A DNA stretch of 64,000 bases from Pedobacter duraquae (GTDB lineage: Bacteria > Bacteroidota > Bacteroidia > Sphingobacteriales > Sphingobacteriaceae). Position 1 is the first letter of the stretch, and each line of letters begins with the position of its first letter. Below, in pieces: positions 1 through 9,377 of the stretch. The stretch spans positions 248,001 to 312,000 of the forward strand of contig NZ_SNWM01000001.1 of the NCBI RefSeq assembly GCF_004362245.1, in the 5' to 3' direction. Below the pieces are notes generated by a model, which worked only from the letters and a program-made list of their open reading frames with translations, did not search any database and was not told the origin of the DNA. The position numbers and the translations under genes are program-made.

Positions 1-1322
1 ATATCATGGGTGTCGCCTGTTGCTGGCACCCGAAAAAAGCGATCAAATACCTTATCCTGATAAATTGAAGCTATTCCTCCCCCATAATCCTCAAAACTGA
101 TTACGATATGTTCCTGATTTGAATTACAATTAATAGCTAGAACTGGAGCCGGACCGGCATACTTAAGCGCATTATCCATCAGGTTATAAAATACATGACT
201 TAACTCAACAGGATCGCCTTCCAAAAAGCATGGTTCAGCTGATGGGGCAAAATTAATCTTCCCACCGTTTGCCGTAAACTGCAGATCCATTACCGCAATT
301 ACCTCCCTCAATGTCTGCTGTACATCGAATAATTCTACATGTCGAACTAAGGGGGCATCATTTTCGGCTTCCAGACTGAGCACCTTTTCAATCATCAGAT
401 TCAACCGCTGTAGTTCATGCCTGCTTATTTTTAGATAGTTTTTCAGTTTCTCAGGATCATTGATCAAGCCATATTTCTCTATAGATTCCAGGGCCACAGA
501 TACCGTTGCAACTGGTGTTTTCAACTCATGTGTCATATTGCTCGTAAAAGCTTGTCGTGCACCTGCATACAGCCGTTGATTACGCATCATGCGGAGCAAC
601 GCATAAAAGGCCCCTATTGTTAACAACAACATCATCACTGAAGAGATCAGGTAATATCGCATGCTATACAACACAGTATATCCAATATCAGGAACCAATA
701 ACTGGTATTTGTGCAGGTGTTTGAGATTATAGGAATAAGCCTTACTCACAAAATCTTTCTTGATCTTATTCGGTTTCGGCCCGTAAACAAGACTATTATC
801 TGTGTAATCATAGATCCTGAAACTCGAAGAGTTCTTCAGTGGAATGGCCTCCAGTGCAGAATCTAAATCCTTATTGATTGCCAAAATCGATGTTTCCTCT
901 ATTATTTTAAGTTCCTTCTTACTTTCTTTGTTAAATGCACCTCTGGCCGGTTTCGGTGGCTTTTTTCCGGGATTTACAGGAAAAGAAAAACTTAGGCTAA
1001 GCTTCACGCTATCCTCCATAAAACCGTAACGGAAGTCACTATGCAGGCCTTGAACCTTCATATCATCAAACGACTGTCTCAATTGTATCCACTCAACCGA
1101 ACTGAAAAAGCGCTTAAAACTTGCTGTAGGATGTATATTCTTTTGAACGCTCAGATACATATGTCGCTGTGCGGCATTTCTGACCGTGATTTCTAACTGT
1201 TCCTTTACCCTAACCTTCTGCGCCTGATAAAGTTGCTGCAGCCAGGCAAGTTGCAGCAATACCGTCACCAATACTGAGAAGATCACAAAAGGATAAATTA
1301 GCGGCTGTAGACTTTTTCTCAT
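1..1322 (-). CDS. Sensor histidine kinase, C-terminus beyond left edge
   Basis: My own reading of the minus strand from the ATG at 1322 stays open for about 440 codons to the window edge. It begins with a membrane segment at about residues 8-27, followed by an extracytoplasmic sensor region of some 190 residues and a second membrane segment at about 215-240. The dimerisation/phosphoacceptor helix reads NMTHELKTP with His265 as the expected phosphorylated residue. The HATPase domain shows an N box (DNALKYAG) and a G1 box (EDYGGGI), then VFDRFFRV close to the edge. This is a classical membrane histidine kinase; only the last part of the ATPase domain is missing. A response regulator would be expected further left but is not in the window. 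It is divergent from the outer-membrane receptor at 1465, a common Bacteroidota pairing. The signal is unknown. Confidence 0.93.
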   Translation of the reverse strand, partial: MRKSLQPLIYPFVIFSVLVTVLLQLAWLQQLYQAQKVRVKEQLEITVRNAAQRHMYLSVQKNIHPTASFKRFFSSVEWIQLRQSFDDMKVQGLHSDFRYGFMEDSVKLSLSFSFPVNPGKKPPKPARGAFNKESKKELKIIEETSILAINKDLDSALEAIPLKNSSSFRIYDYTDNSLVYGPKPNKIKKDFVSKAYSYNLKHLHKYQLLVPDIGYTVLYSMRYYLISSVMMLLLTIGAFYALLRMMRNQRLYAGARQAFTSNMTHELKTPVATVSVALESIEKYGLINDPEKLKNYLKISRHELQRLNLMIEKVLSLEAENDAPLVRHVELFDVQQTLREVIAVMDLQFTANGGKINFAPSAEPCFLEGDPVELSHVFYNLMDNALKYAGPAPVLAINCNSNQEHIVISFEDYGGGIASIYQDKVFDRFFRVPATGDTHD

Positions 1323-1452
1323 AAACAAACTTCAATCCTTACAATTGATTTCTTGTTACTAAGATGCTATTATTTATGTGGAAATAACCTTATTTAAAAT
1401 GCGATTTAACTCTATTTAACTTTCCTTAACTCCCCTTTAGAAAGCAGGAATC

Positions 1453-1460
1453 TATGTTTG
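1453..1460 (+). promoter_or_regulatory. Bacteroidota -7 element of the receptor gene
   Basis: TATGTTTG matches the Bacteroidota sigma-ABfr -7 consensus TAnnTTTG. It ends four bases before the ATG at 1465, so transcription would start at or next to the start codon. No clear -33 TTTG is visible. Confidence 0.4.
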
Positions 1461-1464
1461 CTTC

Positions 1465-3639
1465 ATGAAAACTTACACCCTCCTTATTATGATGTGCCTG
1501 CCTTTCCTGGCGCTTGCACAAAAGAAAAAAACAGATACAACGGAAGTAAAAAAACTTGATGAAGTTGCCATTAATGGTGTTAAGCCATTAATTGTCAGGA
1601 AAGCAGATCGACTGATTTTTAATCTGGAAAATAGTATTTCTTCTAGCGGAGGGAACGTATGGGACGCACTCACCAAAGTACCAAGTGTCCAGACTAATTT
1701 TGATGGTGGAATTACTGCCGGCAATAAGAGTGTGGTTGTTTATATGGATGGAAAACCTCTGCGACTATCCGGCGAAAACCTGGCCACTTATCTGCGTAGT
1801 CTTCCTGCTGATCAGATAGCCAGGATCGAACTGATCAGTAACCCGCCAGCCAGCTTCGACGCCGATGGCGGTGCTGTACTGCAACTGATCTCCAAGAAAA
1901 ATAAAACGGATGGCCTCAACGTCACACTTAACGGCGCTTATACACAGGCCACTTATGGTAGCTCTACAGCCAGTACTATATTTAACTACCGCAAGGATAA
2001 GCTAAATATCTATGGAAATTACGGCTATAGTCGAAGGAAAAAGAAAGCAGGTGAAACAGAGTATATCATCTACGAAAGTCCAGACAACTATTCTTATTGG
2101 GACAACATTAAGGATGGCATTAGGTCTGGATCAGCAAATTCCTACAGAATGGGACTGGATTACGACCTTGATAAAAAACAGGTACTTGGTTTGTTGATCA
2201 ACGGCTATAATGGTGACAATGAACGTACCAACAACGTAAGTACATCAATTTACAATGCGCATAGAAGCACTGCTGACTCCTTGTTAAAAACTAATAATAA
2301 CTCTGGCGGAACCACAGATCAATATACTTTCAATGTTAATTATAAGCTGAAAACAGATACTATGACCGGTGGCCTAAACATTGACCTGGATTATGTACCA
2401 TACCGTAGTCCAAGATTCCAGTCAGTAAACAACCTGTCCCTCCTTTCAGACGGAACACAAGCATCAAATCCCTACCGGATTAACACAACTTCAAATCAGA
2501 AAATAGATATCTGGTCGGTCAAAGCAGACTACGCATGGAAAATTAAGTCATTAAACATAGAGTCGGGTATCAAATACAGCGGTATCAGCACTAACAACAG
2601 CAACAAATATTACAATAATTCAAGTTCAACTCCTGTTTTTGTAGCAAATCGTAGCGACGATTTTATCTATGATGAAAACACCTCGGCAGCTTATTCCAGC
2701 ATGGCTGGAAGTTCTGCAAAATGGGAATATCAGGTAGGTCTGCGTGCAGAATACACCCGCACCAAAGGGCATTCACTAACCTTAAATAGCATCCAGAAAA
2801 ATAGTTATGTGAAACTATTTCCCACTTTATTTGCCGTCTATAAGTTAACTGATAATCATGACTTGAATTTCAGTTATGGCTACCGGATTTCTCGACCTGA
2901 CTACGGCCGGTTAAATCCATTTAAATATTACACAAGTCCATATAGTTATATGGTTGGTAATCCAACGCTACAACCAGCTTTTATTCACAGCGCAGAGCTC
3001 GGATATACCTATAGAAAAGAGTATAACTTCAGTTTATTTTATCGCAATACCAGCGGTTATTTTAGTAATATAACTGTTCAAGACAACGAGAATAAGCTTT
3101 TTTATGATACGCAACAGAATTTAGAACTCAGCCTCACTACCGGATTTGCTATTTCAGCAGTTGTACGAATAGCAAAATGGTGGGAGATTAATAATTTTGT
3201 CCAGGGCACCTATAAACGAGAAAAATCAGGATACTTACAAGGAACTTATGATTATGATGTGGCAAGTATCTATGCGAATATGAATAATTCATTTAACATT
3301 CATAGCAAATCCGGACTTAAGGCTGAATTAAGTGGTTGGTATTCCTCTCCAACTATACAGGGAATCTATAAGTTGAATAGCACCTTCGATTTAAGCGCCG
3401 GGATCAGGCGGAATATCGCTAAAGGGAAAGGTACCATTCGTTTGGCTGCGACAGACTTGTTTAATGGAAATCCATACCGGATTGATGTCGACTATTTAAA
3501 TCAACGTAACGGATTCAGAGAACAGACGGACACCAGAAGTGTAACCCTAAGCATGTCCTGGAAACTCGGCAACATAGTTGGCGCACCAAGAAAAAGAAAT
3601 ACAGGATCAGAAGATGAGAAAAAAAGAGCAGGCTATTAA
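1465..3639 (+). CDS. Outer-membrane beta-barrel receptor, TonB-dependent family
   Basis: A protein of 724 residues with a signal peptide (about 1-18, ending LALAQ). A plug-type domain follows at about 35-145: the segments VWDALTKVPSVQ, VVVYMDGKPL and QIARIELISNPPASFDADGGAVLQL (shown in parts) fit the plug fold. The remaining 570 residues are rich in Tyr, Asn and Ser with alternating beta-strand patterns typical of the outer_membrane_beta-barrel_4 group. Many relatives carry an N-terminal carboxypeptidase-like domain before the plug; here the mature protein goes almost directly into the plug. It probably sits in the outer membrane. Its substrate cannot be read from sequence. It is divergent from the kinase at 1322, which may control it. 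The stop codon abuts the stop of the next gene on the other strand. Confidence 0.9.
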   Translation: MKTYTLLIMMCLPFLALAQKKKTDTTEVKKLDEVAINGVKPLIVRKADRLIFNLENSISSSGGNVWDALTKVPSVQTNFDGGITAGNKSVVVYMDGKPLRLSGENLATYLRSLPADQIARIELISNPPASFDADGGAVLQLISKKNKTDGLNVTLNGAYTQATYGSSTASTIFNYRKDKLNIYGNYGYSRRKKKAGETEYIIYESPDNYSYWDNIKDGIRSGSANSYRMGLDYDLDKKQVLGLLINGYNGDNERTNNVSTSIYNAHRSTADSLLKTNNNSGGTTDQYTFNVNYKLKTDTMTGGLNIDLDYVPYRSPRFQSVNNLSLLSDGTQASNPYRINTTSNQKIDIWSVKADYAWKIKSLNIESGIKYSGISTNNSNKYYNNSSSTPVFVANRSDDFIYDENTSAAYSSMAGSSAKWEYQVGLRAEYTRTKGHSLTLNSIQKNSYVKLFPTLFAVYKLTDNHDLNFSYGYRISRPDYGRLNPFKYYTSPYSYMVGNPTLQPAFIHSAELGYTYRKEYNFSLFYRNTSGYFSNITVQDNENKLFYDTQQNLELSLTTGFAISAVVRIAKWWEINNFVQGTYKREKSGYLQGTYDYDVASIYANMNNSFNIHSKSGLKAELSGWYSSPTIQGIYKLNSTFDLSAGIRRNIAKGKGTIRLAATDLFNGNPYRIDVDYLNQRNGFREQTDTRSVTLSMSWKLGNIVGAPRKRNTGSEDEKKRAGY

Positions 3640-4110
3640 TTATTCTATGATTCTGCCGTCTTTTTCAGCTTTGCGTTTCATACCGGCTCCCAGAGCAACG
3701 CCAATGGCCACACCCAACGCGAGACCTAGCGCCAGGTTCTTAAAAAGCAAACCAAATGAAACACCCAATGCGATTCCGATTGGTAAAAATAATTGTCCGT
3801 AATGACGTGCAGGTACCAGTTGATATTTGCGCCCTACAAAACTTTTGAATTCAGCAAGCTCCTTACTATAAAGACCATAAGCCAACATTCCATCTTCACC
3901 ACGAATTGGTATCCAGGTGATCAGCTGATCCAGCTTTTCACCAAACTCATCCAACTCCGTTTGCGTTTGGTGCTTGTCGGCAACCAGGTTAGTCACGTGT
4001 TTCAAATAAGGCAAATCAAGCTTAAATTTTTCGGCATCGGTCCAATCAAGAGTGCGGGCATTGATCTTTTCAGTAATTCTGGCTTTCCAAAGGTCTATAG
4101 TGTCATTCAT
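3640..4110 (-). CDS. Hypothetical protein with C-terminal membrane hairpin
   Basis: I do not recognise this 156-residue protein. The first 110 residues are hydrophilic with Trp and charged residues (LDWTDAEKFKLDLPYLKH) and no signal peptide. Residues about 106-145 form one or two Gly/Ala/Leu-rich membrane segments with GxxxG spacing, followed by a short basic tail (MKRKAEKDGR). It is probably an inner-membrane protein with a cytoplasmic N-terminal domain. The gene ends one base after the receptor gene on the opposite strand. It lies just downstream of pepD, but a strong hairpin at 4129-4168 separates the two, so it likely has its own promoter. Confidence 0.7.
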   Translation of the reverse strand: MNDTIDLWKARITEKINARTLDWTDAEKFKLDLPYLKHVTNLVADKHQTQTELDEFGEKLDQLITWIPIRGEDGMLAYGLYSKELAEFKSFVGRKYQLVPARHYGQLFLPIGIALGVSFGLLFKNLALGLALGVAIGVALGAGMKRKAEKDGRIIE

Positions 4111-4128
4111 AGGTTAACAGCAAATAAA

Positions 4129-4168
4129 AAGGCATTGTACGTGCGATTCCTCGCAAATACAATGCCTT
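4129..4168 (-). terminator. Terminator of pepD
   Basis: An 11-bp perfect stem (4129-4139 pairs with 4158-4168) with an 18-nt loop, followed on the minus strand by a T-rich run. It lies 15 nt after the pepD stop and before the start of the 156-residue gene. Confidence 0.8.
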
Positions 4169-4182
4169 CCTAAGCTTTACCC

Positions 4183-5640
4183 TTAATTTTTCTCAGGAAT
4201 CTGTTCCAGTACCGCCAATAAATAACCCCAGAATTTCTTTACTGAAGAAATCTGAACCCGCTCATCAGGCGAATGTGCACCATGGATCGTTGGTCCAAAG
4301 GAAATCATATCCATACCTGGCAAATGCCCACCAATAATTCCGCATTCCAGTCCTGCGTGACAAGCCTCTACCTTGGGTTCAGCAGAAAAACACTCGGCGT
4401 ATAACTTCACCATCAAGCGCAGAATATCAGAATCTGCATTGGGTTTCCAGCCCGGGTAATCTCCACCCTGCTGTACCGTAGCACCCATATTTTCAAATGC
4501 AGCACGAATGGAATTGGAAACATCAGTCTTAGTACTCTCCACGCTGCTACGCTGTAAAGACTGTGTCGTAAATAAACCCTCCTTGATCACTACCCTGGCC
4601 AAATTTGAAGACGCTTCTACCAGGTTAGCAATATCAGGACTCATGCGGAAAACACCGTTTGGCAATGCATAAATTGTATTAAGTACTTTAATCAGGTCTT
4701 CATGCGCCATCACGCTTAATGCAGCAGGAATAGCGAGAACAGAAATTTGCAAACCAGCTTCGATGGCCCGATATTCGGTTTTGATGATTTCAATAAACTC
4801 TGCCAGACTGCTTTGAAAATGTGCATCCTGATCAAGGGGGATAACAACTACCGCATTGGATTCTCTGGGAATAGCATTGCGCAAGCTTCCACCATCCAAA
4901 CTACTTAATTGCAGGTTAACCTTTTGCACTAAACTATACAACAACCTGTTCATTAATTTATTGGCATTTGCCCTACCCTTATGAATATCCATCCCGGAAT
5001 GACCTCCCATCAGTCCTTTGATCGTGATCTGGTAGCTTGTGCTCACCGTGTTGGCCGGCTGTGCATCGTAATTGTAACTGGTATTGGTATCAATACCACC
5101 AGCACACCCAATAGTCAGTTCGTCATCTTCTTCAGTATCAAGGTTCAACAAGATTTTCCCGGAAAAATTGGCTGGATCAAGTTCCTTCGCCCCTGTCATA
5201 CCTGTTTCTTCGTCTATCGTAAACATTGCTTCCAATGCCGGATGAGCGATATCGGATGAAGCAAGTATGGCCATAATTGTTGCTACACCAATACCATTAT
5301 CGGCGCCCAATGTTGTGCCTCTCGCCTTAACCCAATCTTCATCAACAAACATCTCGATGCCTTGAGTAGCGAAATCAAATTCTTTGTCCCCATTTTTCTG
5401 GTGCACCATATCTAAGTGAGATTGCAGAACTACCGTCTGACGATTTTCCATGCCTTTGGTTGCCGACTTTTTGATCACCACATTGCCGATCGCATCTTGT
5501 ACAGTCTGAAGGCCAAGCTTTTTGCCAAAAGCAACCATAAATGCGATAACCTCGGCTTCTTTTTTAGAAGCCCGGGGAACAGCGTTTAAATCCGCAAAAT
5601 TGTTCCAAAGTGATGATGGTTCTAAATTTCTGACTTCCAT
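4183..5640 (-). CDS. pepD: Aminoacyl-histidine dipeptidase PepD (M20C)
   Basis: A cytosolic zinc dipeptidase of 485 residues, the usual length for the M20C family (Xaa-His dipeptidase, also called peptidase D or carnosinase). Metal-site motifs are clear: HLDMV with His75 and Asp77, the bridging Asp114 in LGADNGIG, and the catalytic and ligand Glu144-Glu145 in DEETGMTG. A further motif, GHSGMDIHKGRANAN, marks the lid domain, and a C-terminal histidine occurs in GPTIHGAHSPDE. There is no signal peptide. It would break down histidine-containing dipeptides from peptide uptake or protein turnover. It is a single gene with its own terminator and belongs with the three other peptidases of this window only by general function. 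Confidence 0.95.
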   Translation of the reverse strand: MEVRNLEPSSLWNNFADLNAVPRASKKEAEVIAFMVAFGKKLGLQTVQDAIGNVVIKKSATKGMENRQTVVLQSHLDMVHQKNGDKEFDFATQGIEMFVDEDWVKARGTTLGADNGIGVATIMAILASSDIAHPALEAMFTIDEETGMTGAKELDPANFSGKILLNLDTEEDDELTIGCAGGIDTNTSYNYDAQPANTVSTSYQITIKGLMGGHSGMDIHKGRANANKLMNRLLYSLVQKVNLQLSSLDGGSLRNAIPRESNAVVVIPLDQDAHFQSSLAEFIEIIKTEYRAIEAGLQISVLAIPAALSVMAHEDLIKVLNTIYALPNGVFRMSPDIANLVEASSNLARVVIKEGLFTTQSLQRSSVESTKTDVSNSIRAAFENMGATVQQGGDYPGWKPNADSDILRLMVKLYAECFSAEPKVEACHAGLECGIIGGHLPGMDMISFGPTIHGAHSPDERVQISSVKKFWGYLLAVLEQIPEKN

Positions 5641-5720
5641 ATCTGGTATAAATTAAGCCCGCTAACAATAGCAGGTAATTGTTTAAATTAATAATGGTCG
5701 CAAATTAAGGATTATCTGCC

Positions 5721-6341
5721 TTATATCTTGGCAATAGTTTTCCCAAGGTACCAGAACAGGTAACTGAAAACCGGTGCAGCAAAAACATCCATGGTATAAT
5801 GGATATGCTGAATCAATAACAGCACGCCGAGTACAGCAGTGCCGACGAAGACAATGCGTTTTTGAACTTTATTTTCCAAACACAGTCCAATCAAACATAG
5901 TGTCGCTGTATGGCCAGAGAAGAATAAATCTTTCGTGATCACACTGGATCCATAAAAAAGAATGGAAAAAGGATCAGACATATGCATAAGTCCAACCGGT
6001 TCGCTCAGCGGAATTAAAGAGATCGTGATCATCCTGGCTAAGCACATAAATATGTAGCCCCAGAGTGCGGTTACACACATTTCAGTATGCCCAATCAACT
6101 GCCAGATGAAAAAGCCAATTGCGGGATAAAGCACCAGAAAAATCCAGTTTGATACATCCTCAGTTGGGATCGAACGCAAAACATAGTCGTTTACTACAAA
6201 ACCGTCCCGACCCTGGATATAAAGAAAAAAATCAGGCAGTAAAAATAAGATCAGCCCCATAAAGAACAGTCCCAGAAGGAGTTTCACACGGAAGGCCGGT
6301 ACATCCCAGGCAATTTGCCAGGATAAAATCTTTGACTGCAT
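5721..6341 (-). CDS. PAP2-like membrane phosphatase, sphingomyelin-synthase-like type
   Basis: An integral membrane protein of 206 residues with about six hydrophobic segments. Two active-site blocks are visible near the C-terminus: FFSGHTATL, and QHIHYTMDVFAAP about 40 residues later. These give the His, His and Asp triad of the PAP2 C-terminal family (PF14360), which contains sphingomyelin and ceramide phosphotransferases as well as lipid phosphatases. The first phosphatase motif (KxxxxxxRP) of ordinary PAP2 enzymes is not visible, as expected for this subgroup. The reaction could be hydrolysis of a lipid phosphate or transfer of a headgroup; Sphingobacteria make sphingolipids, so the second is plausible but is inference. 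It is a single gene with a divergent upstream neighbour. Confidence 0.82.
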   Translation of the reverse strand: MQSKILSWQIAWDVPAFRVKLLLGLFFMGLILFLLPDFFLYIQGRDGFVVNDYVLRSIPTEDVSNWIFLVLYPAIGFFIWQLIGHTEMCVTALWGYIFMCLARMITISLIPLSEPVGLMHMSDPFSILFYGSSVITKDLFFSGHTATLCLIGLCLENKVQKRIVFVGTAVLGVLLLIQHIHYTMDVFAAPVFSYLFWYLGKTIAKI

Positions 6342-6376
6342 TACAATAATCTCAGCTTTAGCTTATATTTAGGTTA

Positions 6377-6384
6377 CAAATATA
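6377..6384 (-). promoter_or_regulatory. -7 element of the PAP2-like gene
   Basis: The minus strand reads TATATTTG, an exact TAnnTTTG match, 35 nt upstream of the ATG at 6341. Confidence 0.4.
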
Positions 6385-6483
6385 AACACTGAATTAACAA
6401 TCGCTTAACATTATGGGTTAAAATGAGATTAAAATTATGAATGTTTTAAAAATCGTTACCTTCAATTAAAGATTACAAAACCT

Positions 6484-8094
6484 ATGACTAAATTCAGCCC
6501 TCAGATAGCCCGATACGCAGTAATATTGTTATTTCCACTCGCCTTCAGTCAGTGTAAACCGAAACCGCCAAAGGTGGAACGCGACCAAACCATTACACCA
6601 AAAAATGCCGTTACCAAGCTCTATGTGGATAGTGTACAAATGGAACAGTTCATTACTGAAGGTAAACTTGATGACAGTGCTGCTGTCAGGCTTCGCAACT
6701 TTTATAACAGCAGGAATTTCCAGTTCGCCTGGATCTCGGAACACGGACTTGCAGAACAAGCAAGATCATTTTCAGAATTGGACAAGCAATATATTAGCAC
6801 TTCGCGTGACAGTACTGCTTTTGATCAGCAGCTGCACAAGCGTCTGGATAACCTGATTGATAAAGACACTACCATCCTTAAAGTTAGCCCGGCATTAGCG
6901 CAACTGGAGCTGCAGCTGACCGAACATTTCTTCAACTTCGTAACCAACGCATATGGTGGAAAGCTTAATCCAGCAGCATTACAATGGTTCATTCCGCGTA
7001 AGAAGGTCGATGCCGTCGCTTTACTGGATTCCCTTGTTGCTAAAAAAGGAAAAGATATCGACTCATGGGAACCTGTCAATGAATACTATAAAACATTAAA
7101 TGCAGCTTTACTTAAATGGAACGGTCTGCAGAAACAAGGTAACTGGGAACCTATTCTGGCAGCAAAATCAAAATATAAGTTAAATGATTCAGATACTATA
7201 GTCCGAGCTATCAAATTGCGATTGGTACAATACGGCAATCTTGCTGCAACAGACACCTCAGGTTTATACAATGATTCTACTGTTATCGCTGTTAAGAGAG
7301 CACAGAAGCAGTTTGGTCTGGTGCAAACGGGCACTGCGGATAAGGTTTTAATTAAAGCTTTAAATGTACCAATTCAGCAACGTATTGAACAAATGCTCGT
7401 CAATCTTGAACGCATGCGCTGGATCCCGCTTTTTCCTGAAGATAAAGTGATCCTGGTAAATATCCCCGAATATAAACTCCATGTCTTTGAAGCGAAAAAA
7501 GAAGTAATCAATATGGGCATAGTAGTTGGGAAGTCTGCACACCAGACTGTCATCTTCAGCAATACCTTAAAAAACATTGTTTTTAGTCCCTACTGGAATG
7601 TGCCACCAAGTATTGTCAAAGCAGAGATCTTACCCAACATCCGACGCAATAGAAACTACCTGGCACAGAGCAATATGGAACAAAATGGAACGGCGGATGG
7701 TTTACCTGTCATCAGACAAAAACCAGGAAATAACAATTCTCTGGGCCGTGTTAAATTCCTCTTCCCTAACGTATATAACATCTATCTGCACGATACCCCG
7801 GCAAAATCTTTATTCCAGGAAAACGCAAGGGCATTTAGTCATGGTTGCATCCGTCTGGCGGCACCAAAACAACTGGCTAATTATTTGCTTACCGATCGTC
7901 CCGACTGGACCTCTGATAAAATTAATAAGGCGATGACCCTCAACAAAGAAACCTGGGTTACCTTAAAAAAACCTGTTCCAGTATTCATAACCTATTTTAC
8001 CAGCTGGGTCAGCAAGGATGGGTCACTGAACTTCAGGGATGATATTTATGGACACGATGCAAAGATTCGTGCACAGTTATTCAAAACTAACTAA
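6484..8094 (+). CDS. L,D-transpeptidase (YkuD family) lipoprotein
   Basis: A protein of 536 residues that cross-links or trims peptidoglycan. The N-terminus is a lipoprotein-type signal ending FSQC with Cys24, so it is probably tethered in the periplasm. An N-terminal region of about 200 residues matches the scaffold of long YcbB/LdtD-type enzymes. A peptidoglycan-binding segment lies at about 235-300 (IKLRLVQYG, VKRAQKQFGLVQTGTAD). The YkuD catalytic domain is at about 315-490 with the motif HDTP and then SHGCIRL, whose Cys455 is the nucleophile. The length agrees with the LdtD class. The gene overlaps the last four bases of the convergent MFS gene. It is monocistronic. Confidence 0.94.
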   Translation: MTKFSPQIARYAVILLFPLAFSQCKPKPPKVERDQTITPKNAVTKLYVDSVQMEQFITEGKLDDSAAVRLRNFYNSRNFQFAWISEHGLAEQARSFSELDKQYISTSRDSTAFDQQLHKRLDNLIDKDTTILKVSPALAQLELQLTEHFFNFVTNAYGGKLNPAALQWFIPRKKVDAVALLDSLVAKKGKDIDSWEPVNEYYKTLNAALLKWNGLQKQGNWEPILAAKSKYKLNDSDTIVRAIKLRLVQYGNLAATDTSGLYNDSTVIAVKRAQKQFGLVQTGTADKVLIKALNVPIQQRIEQMLVNLERMRWIPLFPEDKVILVNIPEYKLHVFEAKKEVINMGIVVGKSAHQTVIFSNTLKNIVFSPYWNVPPSIVKAEILPNIRRNRNYLAQSNMEQNGTADGLPVIRQKPGNNNSLGRVKFLFPNVYNIYLHDTPAKSLFQENARAFSHGCIRLAAPKQLANYLLTDRPDWTSDKINKAMTLNKETWVTLKKPVPVFITYFTSWVSKDGSLNFRDDIYGHDAKIRAQLFKTN

Positions 8095-9254
8095 GCTGCA
8101 ACTAATACCTGTTTTCTGGTACGGGCAATTAATGTCCAAGCAATAACGCCACCCGCAAAAGCAAGGAGACTACCCACCCAAACAGGTGAAGTATAATCGT
8201 AGCCAGCGATCAGGGGAAGACCACCGAGAAAAGCGCCCAAAGCATTGCCAATGTTAAAGCTGGCCTGACTCACCGCCCCCGCTATCATCTCAGATCCTTT
8301 CGCTGTATTGATCATCAGCATCTGGATTGGCGCAGCTACTGCGAAAGCTAAGGCGCCGGCAATAAAGGTCATAACCAAAGTAAACACTTGGTTAGTAGAA
8401 GTATAATGCATAATAAACAATGCAACAGACATTGCGAAAAGTAACACAAGACTTGCCTTTGCGGGAGAAATCTTATCGGCCATGATACCGCCAATGAAAT
8501 TTCCGACAAACATCCCCAAACCGGCCAGTACCAGTATATAGGTGATGGTCTCAGATTTGAAGCCCGATACGTCGGTTAATAAAGGAGCGATGTAGCTGAA
8601 CCAGGAGAATAGACCTCCCGTGCCAATCGCAATCATTGCAATAATCAGCCAGGCTTCAGGAAGTTTAAAGAAACTAAGTTCTTTTTTCAGATCTCTGTCC
8701 TTGGTTGCTGGCATAGCCGGCATCCACAGTTTAAGACTGAGTAATGTAATCAAACCAACGGCCACAATGATCACAAATGTATATCTCCAGCTGTAAGCAT
8801 GGCCGATGTACGTGCCCAATGGCACCCCAATGATATTCGCTATGGTTAACCCGGCAAACATCATCGAAACTGACTGTGCTTCTTTCCCTTTTTCGGCAAG
8901 TCTGCTGGCTACTACTGATCCGACACCAAAAAATGCACCATGTGGTAATCCGGCAAGTAGTCGTGCCACTAACATGGAAATGTAATCGGGAGCAAAAGCA
9001 GAAAATGCATTAAAAGCTGTGAACATGATCATCAAAGCCAATAATATTTTTTTCGGAGGAAAGCTTCCCGCTATGGCAACCAACAGTGGCGCCCCGATCA
9101 CAACACCTAAGGCATAGGCAGAAATCAAGTGCCCTGCCTGTGGGATACTGATATGTAAGTCGGCAGCAATATCAGGTAATAAACCCATCATTACAAATTC
9201 TGTGATGCCGATACCAAGACCGCCAAGTGTGAGCGCGAGCAAACTTTTCTTCAT
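8091..9254 (-). CDS. MFS transporter, DHA1 (AraJ-like) family
   Basis: A 12-helix membrane exporter of 387 residues. It begins LALTLGGLGIGITEFVMMGLLP, typical of the AraJ/YdhP branch of drug:H+ antiporters (shown here only in part as the family signature). The A-loop signature lies around ARLLAGLPHGAFFGVGSV. The family exports sugars, arabinose-like compounds or drugs; the substrate here is unknown. The stop overlaps the L,D-transpeptidase stop by four bases on the opposite strand. Upstream, a TAATTTTG -7 element and a perfect inverted repeat at 9271-9285 suggest local repression; no regulator gene is adjacent. Confidence 0.9.
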   Translation of the reverse strand: MKKSLLALTLGGLGIGITEFVMMGLLPDIAADLHISIPQAGHLISAYALGVVIGAPLLVAIAGSFPPKKILLALMIMFTAFNAFSAFAPDYISMLVARLLAGLPHGAFFGVGSVVASRLAEKGKEAQSVSMMFAGLTIANIIGVPLGTYIGHAYSWRYTFVIIVAVGLITLLSLKLWMPAMPATKDRDLKKELSFFKLPEAWLIIAMIAIGTGGLFSWFSYIAPLLTDVSGFKSETITYILVLAGLGMFVGNFIGGIMADKISPAKASLVLLFAMSVALFIMHYTSTNQVFTLVMTFIAGALAFAVAAPIQMLMINTAKGSEMIAGAVSQASFNIGNALGAFLGGLPLIAGYDYTSPVWVGSLLAFAGGVIAWTLIARTRKQVLVAA

Positions 9255-9270
9255 GGGAACAATTTAGATA

Positions 9271-9285
9271 GTGTAATATTTACAC
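9271..9285. promoter_or_regulatory. Operator-like inverted repeat upstream of the MFS gene
   Basis: GTGTAA-TAT-TTACAC is a perfect 6-bp inverted repeat with a 3-nt spacer. It lies between the putative -7 element (9290-9297) and the MFS start at 9254, the place where a dimeric repressor would block transcription. Confidence 0.5.
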
Positions 9286-9289
9286 AATG

Positions 9290-9297
9290 CAAAATTA
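9290..9297 (-). promoter_or_regulatory. -7 element of the MFS gene
   Basis: The minus strand reads TAATTTTG, an exact TAnnTTTG match, 35 nt upstream of the ATG and just upstream of the inverted repeat. Confidence 0.4.
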
Positions 9298-9377
9298 GGC
9301 TTTATAAATAACTAAAAGTCGGATTTAAGTCAAATCACGCAGTTTTAATCTTTATCTTCGCCGATTCAATTTTTCCC

